NCBI RefSeq assembly: GCF_003815015.1 | Contig: NZ_RKRE01000002.1 | Coordinates: 620,001-684,000, forward strand | Origin: Thermodesulfitimonas autotrophica | GTDB taxonomy: Bacteria; Bacillota; Desulfotomaculia; Desulfotomaculales; Ammonificaceae | Length of the DNA: 64,000 nucleotides | Direction of reading: 5' to 3' | Shown: positions 1 through 9,696 of the stretch, piece by piece | How the letters are laid out: every line of letters begins with the position of its first letter | How positions within the stretch are numbered: position 1 is the first letter of the stretch | Program-made: the position numbers and the translations under genes | The notes under the pieces: generated by a model | What the model was told of the DNA's origin: nothing | Seen by the model: the letters and a program-made list of their open reading frames with translations, nothing else | Databases searched by the model: none

Positions 1-347
1 CCGAGTTCCTTGAGTTGCCGGCGCATAAAGGCGATGTTGTCCCACGTCCAGTCGCGGGGGTGCACGCCGTGCTTGATCGCCGCGTTCTCCGCCGGTAAAC
101 CGAAGGCGTCCCAGCCCATCGGGTGCAAAACGGCGTAACCCTGCATCGTTTTGAAGCGGGCCACCACGTCCCCGATGGCGTAGTTCCGGACGTGCCCCAT
201 ATGCAGCCTGCCCGAAGGGTAAGGAAACATCTCGAGGCAGTAATACTTGGGGCGGCTGTCGAAATCGTCAACGTGGTAAAGCCCTTCCGCCGCCCAGCGC
301 TGTTGCCACTTCTCCTCCACTGCTGCAAACGGATACCTTTCCTCCAT
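1..347 (-). CDS. leuS: Leucyl-tRNA synthetase, N-terminal part (runs off window)
   Basis: Charges tRNA-Leu with leucine in the cytoplasm (class I synthetase). Only the first 115 codons are in the window; the gene continues beyond base 1. Visible are the class I HIGH signature as HMGH (about residues 49-52), preceded by FPYPSGRL, and a conserved [13 protein letters not shown] block, all characteristic of LeuRS. The ATG at 347-345 is preceded by an AGGAGG ribosome site eight bases upstream. tRNA-Ala lies immediately upstream on the same strand with a terminator-like hairpin between them. No T-box motif was found in the leader. Confidence 0.96.
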   Translation of the reverse strand, partial: MEERYPFAAVEEKWQQRWAAEGLYHVDDFDSRPKYYCLEMFPYPSGRLHMGHVRNYAIGDVVARFKTMQGYAVLHPMGWDAFGLPAENAAIKHGVHPRDWTWDNIAFMRRQLKEL

Positions 348-399
348 CAGGTCGCCTCCTAAAAGGGGGTCAGAGGCCAGAATCTTTTGACGCCTTCAC

Positions 400-451
400 C
401 CGCCCATTGTCTCCCCTCTGCCGGCCTCCGACCTCCTATCTCCTGCTTCTA
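400..451 (-). repeat. Heptamer-repeat spacer element downstream of tRNA-Ala
   Basis: Read on the minus strand, the spacer contains consecutive purine-rich heptamers close to RGAGGTY (AGAAGCA, GGAGATA, GGAGGTC, GGAGGCC). The same pattern recurs in four other tRNA spacers and in the tRNA-Ser/SRP RNA spacer of this window. The pyrimidine-rich right arm is poorly preserved in this copy. Function unknown. Confidence 0.55.
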
Positions 452-488
452 AAAATATTAGCCTCTGTCCGGGTTCCAGACAAGAGGC
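449..488 (-). terminator. Probable intrinsic terminator after tRNA-Ala
   Basis: On the minus strand, GCCTCT-T-GTC pairs with GACAGAGGC around a nine-base loop and is followed by a T-rich tract (TAATATTTTTAG). It would end the tRNA-Ala transcript before leuS. The stem has one bulged base. Confidence 0.6.
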
Positions 489-507
489 CTTCTCTCCTTC
501 AGTCTTA

Positions 508-582
508 TGGTGGAGCTGGCGGGAATTGAACCCGCGACCTTTTCCATGCCAAGGAAACGCGCTCCCACTGCGCTACAGCCCC
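508..582 (-). tRNA. tRNA-Ala (anticodon GGC)
   Basis: The full cloverleaf can be folded on the minus strand: acceptor GGGGCTG/CAGCTCC, seven-base anticodon loop TTGGCAT giving anticodon GGC, T arm with TTCAATT, and an encoded CCA. The acceptor stem carries a G3-U70 pair, the classic alanine identity element, which confirms the assignment. A near-consensus promoter lies directly upstream. Confidence 0.96.
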
Positions 583-592
583 ACGCACCACA

Positions 593-621
593 ATTATAAA
601 TAAAATTGGCTCTCAGGTCAA
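593..621 (-). promoter_or_regulatory. Sigma-A-type promoter of tRNA-Ala
   Basis: TTGACC (616-621) and TATAAT (593-598), both on the minus strand, are separated by 17 bases and end about ten bases before the tRNA. The -35 box overlaps the last codons of rsfS, so the tRNA has its own promoter. Confidence 0.8.
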
Positions 622-981
622 GCTACTAACTGCGGGTTTGATGATCGGGGCATCCCGCCACAGACGTTCGAGACCGTAAAACTCGCGTTCTTCTTCCCGG
701 AACAGATGGACCACAATATCCCCGTAATCTAATAACACCCAGAAACCTTCGCGGAACCCTTCCCGGCGCAGGACCGGTACCCCACGTTCCATCAGCTTAT
801 CCTGGATGTGCTCGGCAATTGCCTTTACCTGGACCGTCGACCTGCCGCTCAAGATGACGAAGTAGTCGCATACCGTTGTCAGGTGGCCTACCTGAAGGAT
901 CACGATGTCAAAGCCCTTTTTCTCTTCGGCAGCCGCGACGATAAGGTTTAGCAACTCCTGGGGACTGAGGCCCAATATCAT
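613..981 (-). CDS. rsfS: Ribosome silencing factor RsfS (Iojap family)
   Basis: Binds ribosomal protein L14 on the 50S subunit and blocks subunit joining under starvation. The 122-residue protein is the usual length and carries the family signatures CDYFVILSG (about 38-46) and WVLLDYGDIVVHLF (81-94), followed by the typical FYGLERLW tail. It follows nadD and a small RRM gene. In most Firmicutes the nadD-rsfS pair encloses the HD-domain gene yqeK, which is absent here. The downstream tRNA-Ala promoter overlaps its 3' end. Confidence 0.95.
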   Translation of the reverse strand: MILGLSPQELLNLIVAAAEEKKGFDIVILQVGHLTTVCDYFVILSGRSTVQVKAIAEHIQDKLMERGVPVLRREGFREGFWVLLDYGDIVVHLFREEEREFYGLERLWRDAPIIKPAVSSLT

Positions 982-1013
982 TCCCCCTTATAAACTCATC
1001 CCGAAATAAGCTT

Positions 1014-1286
1014 CTACCGCCTTCTAACGTCCTGCCGCTCCCGGGCCTCGTTAACGATGATGACCCGGCCGCCGAGCTCGGCGCCGTTGAGAGCGGCGAT
1101 CATCGCGTCGGCATCTTCATCGCGCACCTCGACAAAGCCGAAGCCCCGTGAACGCCCGGTTTGCCGGTCGGAAATGATCCGGCTGGAGAGCACCTCGCCG
1201 TAGGAGGAGAATATTTCCGCCAGGTCTTCTGCCCGGGTAGCCCACGGCAGGTTGCCCACGTAAAGGGTCCGCGCCACGCACCTCAC
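1014..1286 (-). CDS. Small RRM-type RNA-binding protein
   Basis: A single RNA recognition motif of 90 residues with RNP2 (LYVGNL, 8-13) and RNP1 (RGFGFVEV, 47-54) in the expected spacing, and a short basic tail. Such bacterial RRM proteins are presumed to bind single-stranded RNA; the target is not evident. The GTG start has AGGAG seven bases upstream; a second GTG three codons later is also well placed. It lies between nadD and rsfS, the position normally held by yqeK. Co-transcription with nadD is likely. Confidence 0.85.
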   Translation of the reverse strand: MRCVARTLYVGNLPWATRAEDLAEIFSSYGEVLSSRIISDRQTGRSRGFGFVEVRDEDADAMIAALNGAELGGRVIIVNEARERQDVRRR

Positions 1287-1304
1287 CTCTTTTCTCCTGA
1301 AGTG

Positions 1305-1940
1305 TTAGTCTTGATCACGGGGAATACCCCGATGCACCCTTAAACGATACAACCCCTGTTCTTTGATGTACGCCTCAACCTGATCCGGTAAAAGGTACCG
1401 GATCGGTCTTCCCTCGCGGACCCGCTCCCTAATCGCCGTGGAAGAAATGGCTACGCCGGGAACCGGAAGCACGCGAATTTTCCGCCAAAGATAAGCATCA
1501 AGCCCGGCCAGCCGCTCGCGCAGGTTATCGAGTACATATCCTGGCCGGGTGACCGCCACAACCCGGCAGAGGGTAAGCAACTCTTCCGCCCTGTGCCACG
1601 AGAGAATCTCGGCCACCGCATCCGCACCCGTAATAAAATAGAACTCGCCGGCAGGGTATTGTTTCCGGAAAGCCGCCACAGTATCGACTGTATAGGAGGG
1701 TCCTGGCCGCTCAACTTCGACCGTAGAAAGCTCAAAGCAGGGATTGGTGGCAATAGCCAGACGAACCATCGCGACACGGTGCGCCGCCTCAGAAACCAAC
1801 TCCTTCGGCTTGTGGGGCGGTTGCCCCGCAGGAATGAAAACCACTTTTTCCAAGCCCAGCTCGTACCGCGCATCCTCCGCCGCTACCAGGTGCCCGTAAT
1901 GGATAGGGTCAAAGGTTCCCCCCATCAGGCCGATCCGCAC
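1305..1940 (-). CDS. nadD: Nicotinate-nucleotide adenylyltransferase
   Basis: Transfers AMP from ATP to nicotinate mononucleotide in NAD synthesis. The N-terminal GGTFDPIHYGH signature of nucleotidyltransferases and the C-terminal ISSTAIR motif are both present, and the length (about 211 residues) is normal. I chose the GTG at 1940, which aligns with the usual MRIGLMGGTFDP start. An ATG at 1961 would add seven residues and leave almost no leader downstream of the promoter at 1971-1999. The open frame extends further upstream but runs through that promoter. First gene of nadD-RRM-rsfS. Confidence 0.93.
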   Translation of the reverse strand: MRIGLMGGTFDPIHYGHLVAAEDARYELGLEKVVFIPAGQPPHKPKELVSEAAHRVAMVRLAIATNPCFELSTVEVERPGPSYTVDTVAAFRKQYPAGEFYFITGADAVAEILSWHRAEELLTLCRVVAVTRPGYVLDNLRERLAGLDAYLWRKIRVLPVPGVAISSTAIRERVREGRPIRYLLPDQVEAYIKEQGLYRLRVHRGIPRDQD

Positions 1941-1970
1941 TGCCGTACCAACGCACCCCATTTTGCCTAA

Positions 1971-1999
1971 ATTATAACCCTTCTTCAGCCAATAATCAA
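1971..1999 (-). promoter_or_regulatory. nadD: Sigma-A-type promoter of nadD
   Basis: TTGATT (1994-1999) and a perfect TATAAT (1971-1976) on the minus strand, 17 bases apart, in the proA-nadD gap. Its position argues against nadD starts upstream of about 1961. Confidence 0.7.
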
Positions 2000-2097
2000 T
2001 GTAAGAACCGAAAAGATGCGTCAAAAGATCGCCGCTACCGGCTATTCCTTAACCGGATTAATTATTCTTTTATGTTATGCGCGCGGCTATAAAAAGG

Positions 2098-3357
2098 TTA
2101 CTCCCGGACCTGGCCTTCCCCGAAGATGATGTACTTAACCGTGGTAAGCTCCTTCAAACCCATTGGCCCGCGCGCGTGAAGCTTTTGGGTAGAGATGCCG
2201 ATTTCCGCACCGAAACCAAACTGCCCCCCGTCGGTGAAACGGGTCGAGGCGTTGACGTAAACGGCAGCCGCATCCACCTCCTTCAGGAAGCGGCGGGCAT
2301 TGGTGTAGTTCTCGGTGACGATGGCCTCAGAGTGTTTGGTCCCGTAGCGGTAAATGTGGTCAAGCGCCTCGTCGAGACTCCGCACCACCCGCACCGCAAG
2401 GATAAGGTCGAGGAATTCGGCGTGCCAGTCGTCCTCGGTAGCCGGTTTCGCCCAGGGAACGAACTTCAAGGTGGTGGGGCAACCGCGGATCTCTACCCCC
2501 CGCTCTTTGAGGCGCTGGGCTATCGCCGGCAGGAAGGCCGGGGCCACCGCCTCATGGACCAGGAGTGTTTCCATCGCGTTGCAAACGCCCGGCCGCTGGC
2601 ACTTGGCGTTGATGATGATCGGCTCAGCCTTGGACAGATCGGCAAACTCGTCCACGTAAACGTGGCAGTTGCCCACCCCGGTTTCGATGACGGGGACGGT
2701 CGCGGTTTTGACCACGGTCTGGATAAGCCCGGCGCCACCGCGCGGAATCAGGACGTCGATGTACCCGTTGAGGCGCATCAGCACCTGGGCTGCCTCCCGT
2801 TCCGTCCGGTCAATAAACTCAATCGCTCCCTCCGGGATACCAGCCCGGTAAGCCGCCGTGGCGATAATGCGGGTGATGGCGCTGTTGGAGTTTATCGCCT
2901 CCGAACCGCCCCGCAGGACCACCGCGTTGCCCGCCTTAAGACAGAGCCCGGCGGCATCGACCGTTACGTTCGGACGCGCCTCGTAAATCATGCCGATGAC
3001 GCCGAGCGGCACCCGCATCTGGCCCACCTCAAGGCCGTTGGGCCGCCGCCACATTGCCACGACCTCGCCTACGGGATCGGGAAGTTTTACCACGTCGCGC
3101 AATCCCTGGGCCATCTCTTTTACCCGCTTTTCGTTAAGCATTAACCGGTCCATCAGCGCCCCGGAAAGCCCCTTCAACCGCCCCGCCTCAAGATCCCGCG
3201 CGTTGGCCGCGAGGATCTCCGCCATCTGCGCCTCGAGCGCGTCGGCCATCGCCAAAAGACCCGCGTCCTTGACGGTTGTGGGCAGGTAGGCAAGGCGCCG
3301 CGCCGCCTCTTTTGCCCGCTTCGCCTTTTCCACAACCACCGCTTCGATCGCGTTCAT
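2098..3357 (-). CDS. proA: Gamma-glutamyl phosphate reductase
   Basis: NADPH-dependent reduction of glutamyl 5-phosphate to the semialdehyde, the second step of proline synthesis. The 419-residue protein has standard length, with the catalytic cysteine near residue 259 in GVCNAMETLL and conserved blocks IYEARPNVT and LIPRGGAGLI. It lies downstream of proB with a HIT-family gene between them, so the pathway pair is split by one gene but is probably still one transcript. A long antisense open frame over this gene is a codon-bias artefact. Confidence 0.97.
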   Translation of the reverse strand: MNAIEAVVVEKAKRAKEAARRLAYLPTTVKDAGLLAMADALEAQMAEILAANARDLEAGRLKGLSGALMDRLMLNEKRVKEMAQGLRDVVKLPDPVGEVVAMWRRPNGLEVGQMRVPLGVIGMIYEARPNVTVDAAGLCLKAGNAVVLRGGSEAINSNSAITRIIATAAYRAGIPEGAIEFIDRTEREAAQVLMRLNGYIDVLIPRGGAGLIQTVVKTATVPVIETGVGNCHVYVDEFADLSKAEPIIINAKCQRPGVCNAMETLLVHEAVAPAFLPAIAQRLKERGVEIRGCPTTLKFVPWAKPATEDDWHAEFLDLILAVRVVRSLDEALDHIYRYGTKHSEAIVTENYTNARRFLKEVDAAAVYVNASTRFTDGGQFGFGAEIGISTQKLHARGPMGLKELTTVKYIIFGEGQVRE

Positions 3358-3479
3358 TTCCTCTCCTCCTCAACCAGGAATCTATAACCTCGGTTAGAAT
3401 AAGCCCTAACCGTAAATTTTGCCCATCTACCGCTGCTCCCCCGAACCTCCCGCGCTCCCGCTGCTTTCCGCCTTCATCC

Positions 3480-3971
3480 TTATAGTTCCAACCCCTCTTT
3501 CAGCTTGGCGTAGGTCTGGTCGAGGGTTTCCGAAATCACCTTTACGTCCCCCACCACCGGCATGAAGCTGGTATCCCCGTCCCAGCGCGGGACGATGTGG
3601 ATGTGGAAGTGGCCGGGGTAACCGGCCCCGGCAACCCGCCCGAGGTTAATCCCGACGTTGAAGCCGTGCGGCTTCATCACCCGGCGCAAAAGCGCCACCA
3701 TCTCCTGCGTAAGCTGAAAAAGGGCCAGCGCTTCCTCCGGCGTCAGCTCGGTGATATCGGCCACGTGCCGGTTCGGCGCGACAAGGAGGTGGCCGCTGTT
3801 GTAAGGATAAATGTTGAGGAGGACAAAGCAGCGCTCCCGCCGGACGAGGAGGTGGTTCTCCCGGTCCCGCGTATCGTTCAGCTTGGCGCAGAAGATGCAC
3901 TCAGCCTTTTCCGCGTCACTCTTGGTAACGTAAACCGCCCGCCACGGCGCCCAGAGCCTTTCCATCGCCAT
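3480..3971 (-). CDS. HIT-family nucleotide hydrolase/phosphorylase
   Basis: The histidine triad HFHIHIVPRW (residues 121-130) forms the nucleotide-binding active site of HIT proteins. An N-terminal CIFC pair (25-28) suggests zinc binding, as in Ap4A phosphorylase-like members with the MERLWAPWR start. The 163-residue length fits. The substrate is probably a dinucleoside polyphosphate or an AMP conjugate, inferred from the family only. Located between proB and proA with short gaps on both sides; no proline-related role is known. Confidence 0.9.
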   Translation of the reverse strand: MAMERLWAPWRAVYVTKSDAEKAECIFCAKLNDTRDRENHLLVRRERCFVLLNIYPYNSGHLLVAPNRHVADITELTPEEALALFQLTQEMVALLRRVMKPHGFNVGINLGRVAGAGYPGHFHIHIVPRWDGDTSFMPVVGDVKVISETLDQTYAKLKEGLEL

Positions 3972-3988
3972 CTTCCTTCCTGCTTAAC

Positions 3989-5113
3989 TTACGTGAGGAC
4001 TAGATTATCCCGGTGCACTACCTCGTCGTAGGGCTGCTGGCCCATGAGGGCAGCGATCTCCCGGGTTTTCAGCCCCTTCATCCGGTCAACCTCGGCGGCG
4101 GCGTAGTTAACGAGACCGCGGGCGATCTCCCGCCCGCCGGGAGCGATGATGCTCACGGCGTGTCCCGCCTCAAAGTCACCCTCGACGCCGACGATACCGG
4201 ACGGGAGCAGGCTTCTTCCATCTTCGCACAGCGCCCGTGCCGCCCCCTCATCTACGTAAATCTTACCCTGGACGGTGGTCCCGAAGAGGATCCAACGCTT
4301 GCGTCCCTTTAAATGACGCTCCGCCGGCCAGAAAACCGTGCCGATTTCCTCCCCTGCCAGCACCCGGCGGAGAACGTTGTCCGCTGCAGCAGCGGCGATA
4401 ACCATTACCGCCCCTGCCTGGCCCACGATCTGCGCCGCCTGAAACTTCGTGACCATCCCGCCGCTCCCGGTGGCCGAACCCGCCCCGCCCGCCACCGCTT
4501 CAAGTTCGGGCGTAATCTTCTCGACCTCGGGAATGAAGCGGGCCGCCGGGTCTTTACGGGGATCAGCCGTGTAGAGGCCGTCAACGTCGGAAAGAATCAA
4601 GAGCATCTCCGCGTCGATCAGGTTAGTGACCAGCGCCGAGAGCGTGTCGTTGTCGCCGAAGCGGATTTCGTCCACCGCAACCGTGTCGTTTTCGTTGATT
4701 ATCGGGAGGATGCCGAGACGGAGCAGGGTAAGGAGCGTGTTGCGCGCGTTTAAAAAGCGGCGCCGGTCGGCAAAGTCGTCCCTTGTGAGGAGCACTTGCC
4801 CCACGGTAATCCCGTACTGGGAAAAAAAGTTTTCGTAAACCTGCAGGAGCAACCCCTGGCCCACCGCCGCACAGGCCTGCTTCTCCGGGATGGTTTTCGG
4901 GCGCGTTTTCCATCCCAAACGGCCCATACCCGCACCCACAGCTCCCGAGGTAACTAACAACAGCTCCCGCCCTTCGTTATAAAGATCGGCCATCTCGCGG
5001 ACTAATTTTTCCATCTGGCCGAGATTGAGCTTTCCAGTTTTATGCGTCAGAGAGCTCGTCCCGACCTTTATCACGATCCGCTTGACGTGCCCAAACTCTC
5101 TTTTTCGCGCCAA
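3989..5113 (-). CDS. proB: Glutamate 5-kinase
   Basis: Phosphorylates glutamate at the gamma-carboxyl to begin proline synthesis. The amino-acid kinase domain (RIVIKVGTSSLT at the N-terminus, later NENDTVAVDEIRFGDND) is followed by a C-terminal PUA domain, the full-length form of about 374 residues. No ATG precedes the conserved start; a TTG at 5113 has GGGAGGGGA nine bases upstream, and I chose it. The reading frame is open further upstream and overlaps the obg stop codon. Downstream: HIT gene and proA. Confidence 0.95.
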   Translation of the reverse strand: MARKREFGHVKRIVIKVGTSSLTHKTGKLNLGQMEKLVREMADLYNEGRELLLVTSGAVGAGMGRLGWKTRPKTIPEKQACAAVGQGLLLQVYENFFSQYGITVGQVLLTRDDFADRRRFLNARNTLLTLLRLGILPIINENDTVAVDEIRFGDNDTLSALVTNLIDAEMLLILSDVDGLYTADPRKDPAARFIPEVEKITPELEAVAGGAGSATGSGGMVTKFQAAQIVGQAGAVMVIAAAAADNVLRRVLAGEEIGTVFWPAERHLKGRKRWILFGTTVQGKIYVDEGAARALCEDGRSLLPSGIVGVEGDFEAGHAVSIIAPGGREIARGLVNYAAAEVDRMKGLKTREIAALMGQQPYDEVVHRDNLVLT

Positions 5114-5141
5114 GCCCGCCGGTCCCCTCCCTGTAAAGCAC

Positions 5142-6949
<1,808 letters not shown>

Positions 6950-6973
6950 TCCCCCACCCCGGCTTTCTAAACC

Positions 6974-8215
6974 TTAACGATCGGCAACCGCAGAACTGTC
7001 GGCACGCCCCAGGAAAAAGGCGAGGAGCTCCGGCCCGGAGAGAAACTCAAGCCCCGCAGCGGCAGCCGCTGCCTCACTGAAAACTTTGCCCGGAGCACCC
7101 GGCCCCGCAGCGCCACTGTCAGCGATCGCGAAGGGGACCGGTTCCGCGGTATGGGTTTTTAGCGGGAGCGGCGTCGGGTGGTCCGGAAGGATCATAACCC
7201 GCCACCGCGGAAAGGCCTCCTGCAGCGCCGCGACCACCACGCCTACCACTTTAGCATCGATTTCCTCGATCGCCTTCACCTTGGCTGCTACGTCCCCCTG
7301 GTGGCCCGCCTCGTCAGCAGCCTCGACGTGAATAAAGACAAAATCTTGTCCCGCCGCGAGCTCGTTAAGCGCGGCCCGCGCCTTCGCGCGGTAGTCGGTG
7401 TGGAGGTTCCCAGTTGCGCCGGGAACCACAGGCACCCGCATCCCGGCCAGCACCCCGATCCCCCGGATGAGATCGACCGCCGCGATGACGCTGCCCGCAA
7501 GGCCGTACTTTTCCCGGAAAGGCGCCAGTTGCGGGCGGCGTCCCTGCCCCCAGAACCAGAGCGAGTTCGCCGGGCGCTTTCCCTCCGCTACGCGCCGGCG
7601 GTTAACCGCCTCCCCCGGCAAAAACCCGGCGCTCTCCTCCATCAGCCGCCGGAGGAACTCTCCCCCCTCACCTCGAGGGAGATATTCCCCAATCACCCGC
7701 CCCGTGATGTCGTGGGGCGGGGTAAGGGAGGTTTCCGCCGGCCCGCCCCGCCAGACCATCAGGTGGCGGTAGCTCACGCCCGCATAAAAGGAAACCGTCC
7801 CGCTGCCCAGCCGCTCCTGAACGGCACCGATCAACTCCCGCGCCTCAGCAGACGAAATCTCCCCGGCGCTGTAGTCCACCATCACCTTCGCCGCGTAAGG
7901 CTCGTCATCCGAAAGGGTGACTAAGTTGCAGCGGAAAGCCACATCTTCCGGCCCCAACGCCACCCCCATGCTCGCGGCCTCAAGCGGCGCCCGCCCGGTG
8001 TAGCACTCCCGCGGGTCATAGCCTAACACCGCAAGATTCGCCACGTCGCTGCCCGGGGGGAAGCCGTCCGGAACCGTTTTCACCTGCCCCACTGTTCCCT
8101 GCGCCGCCAGACGGTCCATATGGGGAGTACGCGCGTAAGCGAGCGGCGTCAGCCCCCCGAGTTCAGGACAGGGGTAATCCGCCATGCCGTCTGCCAAAAC
8201 AATCACGTATTTCAA
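6974..8215 (-). CDS. apgM: Archaeal-type cofactor-independent phosphoglycerate mutase family
   Basis: Alkaline-phosphatase-superfamily phosphomutase related to archaeal aPGAM. Metal-ligand blocks are visible: LADGMADYP at the start, NLAVLGYDP and TGRAPLEAA, HVEAADEAGHQGD, and LPDHPTPL followed by HTAEPVPF. The length of 413 residues fits. It should interconvert 2- and 3-phosphoglycerate, but a bacterial subgroup of this family has been proposed as homoserine kinase, so substrate certainty is moderate. TTG start. Lies between the rpmA terminators and spo0B, an insertion in an otherwise conserved cluster. Confidence 0.88.
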   Translation of the reverse strand: MKYVIVLADGMADYPCPELGGLTPLAYARTPHMDRLAAQGTVGQVKTVPDGFPPGSDVANLAVLGYDPRECYTGRAPLEAASMGVALGPEDVAFRCNLVTLSDDEPYAAKVMVDYSAGEISSAEARELIGAVQERLGSGTVSFYAGVSYRHLMVWRGGPAETSLTPPHDITGRVIGEYLPRGEGGEFLRRLMEESAGFLPGEAVNRRRVAEGKRPANSLWFWGQGRRPQLAPFREKYGLAGSVIAAVDLIRGIGVLAGMRVPVVPGATGNLHTDYRAKARAALNELAAGQDFVFIHVEAADEAGHQGDVAAKVKAIEEIDAKVVGVVVAALQEAFPRWRVMILPDHPTPLPLKTHTAEPVPFAIADSGAAGPGAPGKVFSEAAAAAAGLEFLSGPELLAFFLGRADSSAVADR

Positions 8216-8246
8216 GGTCTCGCCCCACCAAAACGCCCTCTGCCCA

Positions 8247-8252
8247 ATTATA
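8247..8252 (-). promoter_or_regulatory. Candidate -10 element (TGCTATAAT) for the apgM-spo0B-obg unit
   Basis: An extended -10 (TGC then TATAAT) on the minus strand lies just after the tandem rpmA terminators and about 30 bases before apgM. No convincing -35 box is visible. Confidence 0.5.
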
Positions 8253-8254
8253 GC

Positions 8255-8274
8255 AAAAAAGGGAGCTCTCTCCC
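8255..8274 (-). terminator. Second of two tandem terminators after rpmA
   Basis: GGGAG-AGAG-CTCCC followed by six T on the minus strand. It backs up the stronger hairpin at 8287-8318. Confidence 0.7.
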
Positions 8275-8286
8275 AAACGCAGGGCT

Positions 8287-8318
8287 AAAAAAAGCGGGAA
8301 CCCTTTCCGGATTCCCGC
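8287..8318 (-). terminator. Intrinsic terminator of rplU-rpmA
   Basis: On the minus strand a stem GCGGGAATCC/GGGTTCCCGC with a short loop is followed by seven T. It lies 22 bases after the rpmA stop codon and separates the ribosomal pair from apgM. Confidence 0.9.
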
Positions 8319-8339
8319 CGCTTGCCCCCAAAGCACCCT

Positions 8340-8603
8340 TTAACCGGTGACCGCCGGCACGACACTCACAAACTTCTTTGCGGCGCCCCGGGAGTGAAAA
8401 CGCACGTACCCGTCGGTTAAGGCAAAAAGGGTGTCATCCCCGCCCCGGCCTACATTCCGCCCCGGGTGAATCCGCGTGCCCCGCTGGCGCACGATAATCG
8501 ACCCGGCCGTAACAAACTGCCCGTCGGAGCGCTTCACGCCCAAGTATTTCGGTGCCGAATCGCGACCGTTACGCGAACTTCCTACGCCTTTTTTATGGGC
8601 CAT
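8340..8603 (-). CDS. rpmA: 50S ribosomal protein L27
   Basis: L27 lines the peptidyl-transferase region of the 50S subunit. Start at [16 protein letters not shown] with an AGGAGGTG ribosome site; 87 residues. The basic N-terminal arm is followed by the family motifs [14 protein letters not shown] and DDTLFAL. Most Firmicutes L27 proteins carry a short N-terminal extension cleaved by the protease Prp, encoded between rplU and rpmA. Here there is no extension and no gene in the 80-base gap, so the protein resembles the Gram-negative form. Confidence 0.98.
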   Translation of the reverse strand: MAHKKGVGSSRNGRDSAPKYLGVKRSDGQFVTAGSIIVRQRGTRIHPGRNVGRGGDDTLFALTDGYVRFHSRGAAKKFVSVVPAVTG

Positions 8604-8683
8604 AAAAACACCTCCTTCACAAAGCTCCTCACACCGGACCGGCGCCCTCCCATGCAATGCAAATCGCGTCTTCCTTACCGCTC

Positions 8684-8992
8684 TTACAAGCTGATCTTTT
8701 CCACCAGCACCTCGGTGAAGGGCTGCCGGTGCCCTTTTTTCCGCCGGTAGTTCTTCTTTGCCTTGTACTTGAAGACGATAATCTTCTTGCGCTTCCCGTG
8801 GCGGAGCACTTTAAGGTCAACCTTCGCCCCGCCAAGTTCCGGCGTACCGACGTGAACCTCGCCATCCCTGGCAACCAGCAACACGCGCGGGTTAACCGTT
8901 GCCCCTACTTCGGCGTCGAGCTTCTCGACCTTAAGCTTCTCGCCCTCCGCCACCCGATACTGCTTGCCGCCGGTTTCGATAACCGCGTACAT
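8684..8992 (-). CDS. rplU: 50S ribosomal protein L21
   Basis: Binds 23S rRNA in the large subunit. The 102-residue protein begins [14 protein letters not shown] and shows the conserved [17 protein letters not shown] region near the C-terminus. The ATG at 8992 follows a strong AGGAGGGG site. The gene is first in the rplU-rpmA transcript, preceded by a roughly 105-base leader with two hairpins and a good promoter. Confidence 0.98.
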   Translation of the reverse strand: MYAVIETGGKQYRVAEGEKLKVEKLDAEVGATVNPRVLLVARDGEVHVGTPELGGAKVDLKVLRHGKRKKIIVFKYKAKKNYRRKKGHRQPFTEVLVEKISL

Positions 8993-9093
8993 GAAAACCC
9001 CTCCTCGCTCATCCCGGAGACTCGCCGGACAAAGGTGGGGCACGCAAGCGCCCGCTTTAAAACCACCTTTTCCGTGCGGTAAAAACAAGACCA
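8993..9093 (-). promoter_or_regulatory. rplU 5' leader, candidate L21 autoregulatory RNA
   Basis: The untranslated leader can form two short hairpins (GGGC..GCCC and CCGG..CCGG) just before the rplU ribosome site. Firmicutes rplU leaders commonly bind L21 for feedback control. I cannot confirm the published consensus by eye, so the assignment rests on position and structure. Confidence 0.5.
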
Positions 9094-9099
9094 ACGTTT

Positions 9100-9127
9100 A
9101 TTTTACCACAAAACGCCGCTCCGTCAA
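9100..9127 (-). promoter_or_regulatory. Sigma-A-type promoter of rplU-rpmA
   Basis: TTGACG (9122-9127) and TAAAAT (9100-9105) on the minus strand with 16 bases between. Confidence 0.75.
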
Positions 9128-9159
9128 CACCCCGCCCGCTTGGCGTCACCTAGATGTCC

Positions 9160-9696
9160 TCAGGCTTGTCCCGCCGGTCCGCGCGAAGAACTATCGAAAA
9201 GAGTGACGCCTTCCAGGTGCAGGAGTTCCTCCTTCCAACGCCGGCCAGCGGAAAACCCACCATACCACCCCCGGCCTACCACCCGGTGGCACGGAACCAC
9301 CACCGGCGTCCGGTTGCGGGCAAGCACCTGCCCCACCGCGCGCGCGGCTCCCGGGCGGTAAAGAGCCGCTGCCACCGCGCCGTAAGTAACCACTGTGCCG
9401 TAAGGAATTGCCCGGACAAACTGTAGCACCCGAAGCTGAAAAGGCGTGTAGCCCGTAAAATCAACCGGAATTTCCCCGAAATCAACTGCCCCACCGTTGA
9501 AATAAACCTTTACGAGCTGCGATAGCTTTTCCGCCCAAAGGGCCACCAGCCCCGCCGCGGAATCCGTAGCAGCGGTGCCTTTTGCGGCGGGAAAAGGCGT
9601 TGTGCCGGGAAAAAGAAGGCGGGAAAGCCCCCGCTCGCTCCAGAGAGCCGTGAAGCGGCCCACCGGCACTTTAATCTCCTGCACCATTGCCGGCAT
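9160..9696 (-). CDS. ogt: Methylated-DNA--protein-cysteine methyltransferase
   Basis: Suicide repair protein that moves the alkyl group from O6-alkylguanine to its own cysteine. The active site PCHRV has Cys136. The DNA-binding helix-turn-helix lies at about 85-125, including TPFQLRVLQFVRAIPYGTV. The 178-residue length is normal. The start overlaps the end of the upstream Lon-like gene, and AGGAGG lies six bases before the chosen ATG, so the two genes are probably co-translated. Confidence 0.95.
   Translation of the reverse strand: MPAMVQEIKVPVGRFTALWSERGLSRLLFPGTTPFPAAKGTAATDSAAGLVALWAEKLSQLVKVYFNGGAVDFGEIPVDFTGYTPFQLRVLQFVRAIPYGTVVTYGAVAAALYRPGAARAVGQVLARNRTPVVVPCHRVVGRGWYGGFSAGRRWKEELLHLEGVTLFDSSSRGPAGQA

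Noticed and set aside
348-507. T-box riboswitch upstream of leuS
   Set aside because: No GGTGGNACCGCG-type antiterminator or specifier-loop motif could be found; serS likewise has no T-box because it follows serA directly.
2077-3144. Long (355-codon) plus-strand open frame opposite proA
   Set aside because: Shadow of a GC-rich gene: no ribosome site, no recognisable domain, and proA on the other strand is fully conserved.
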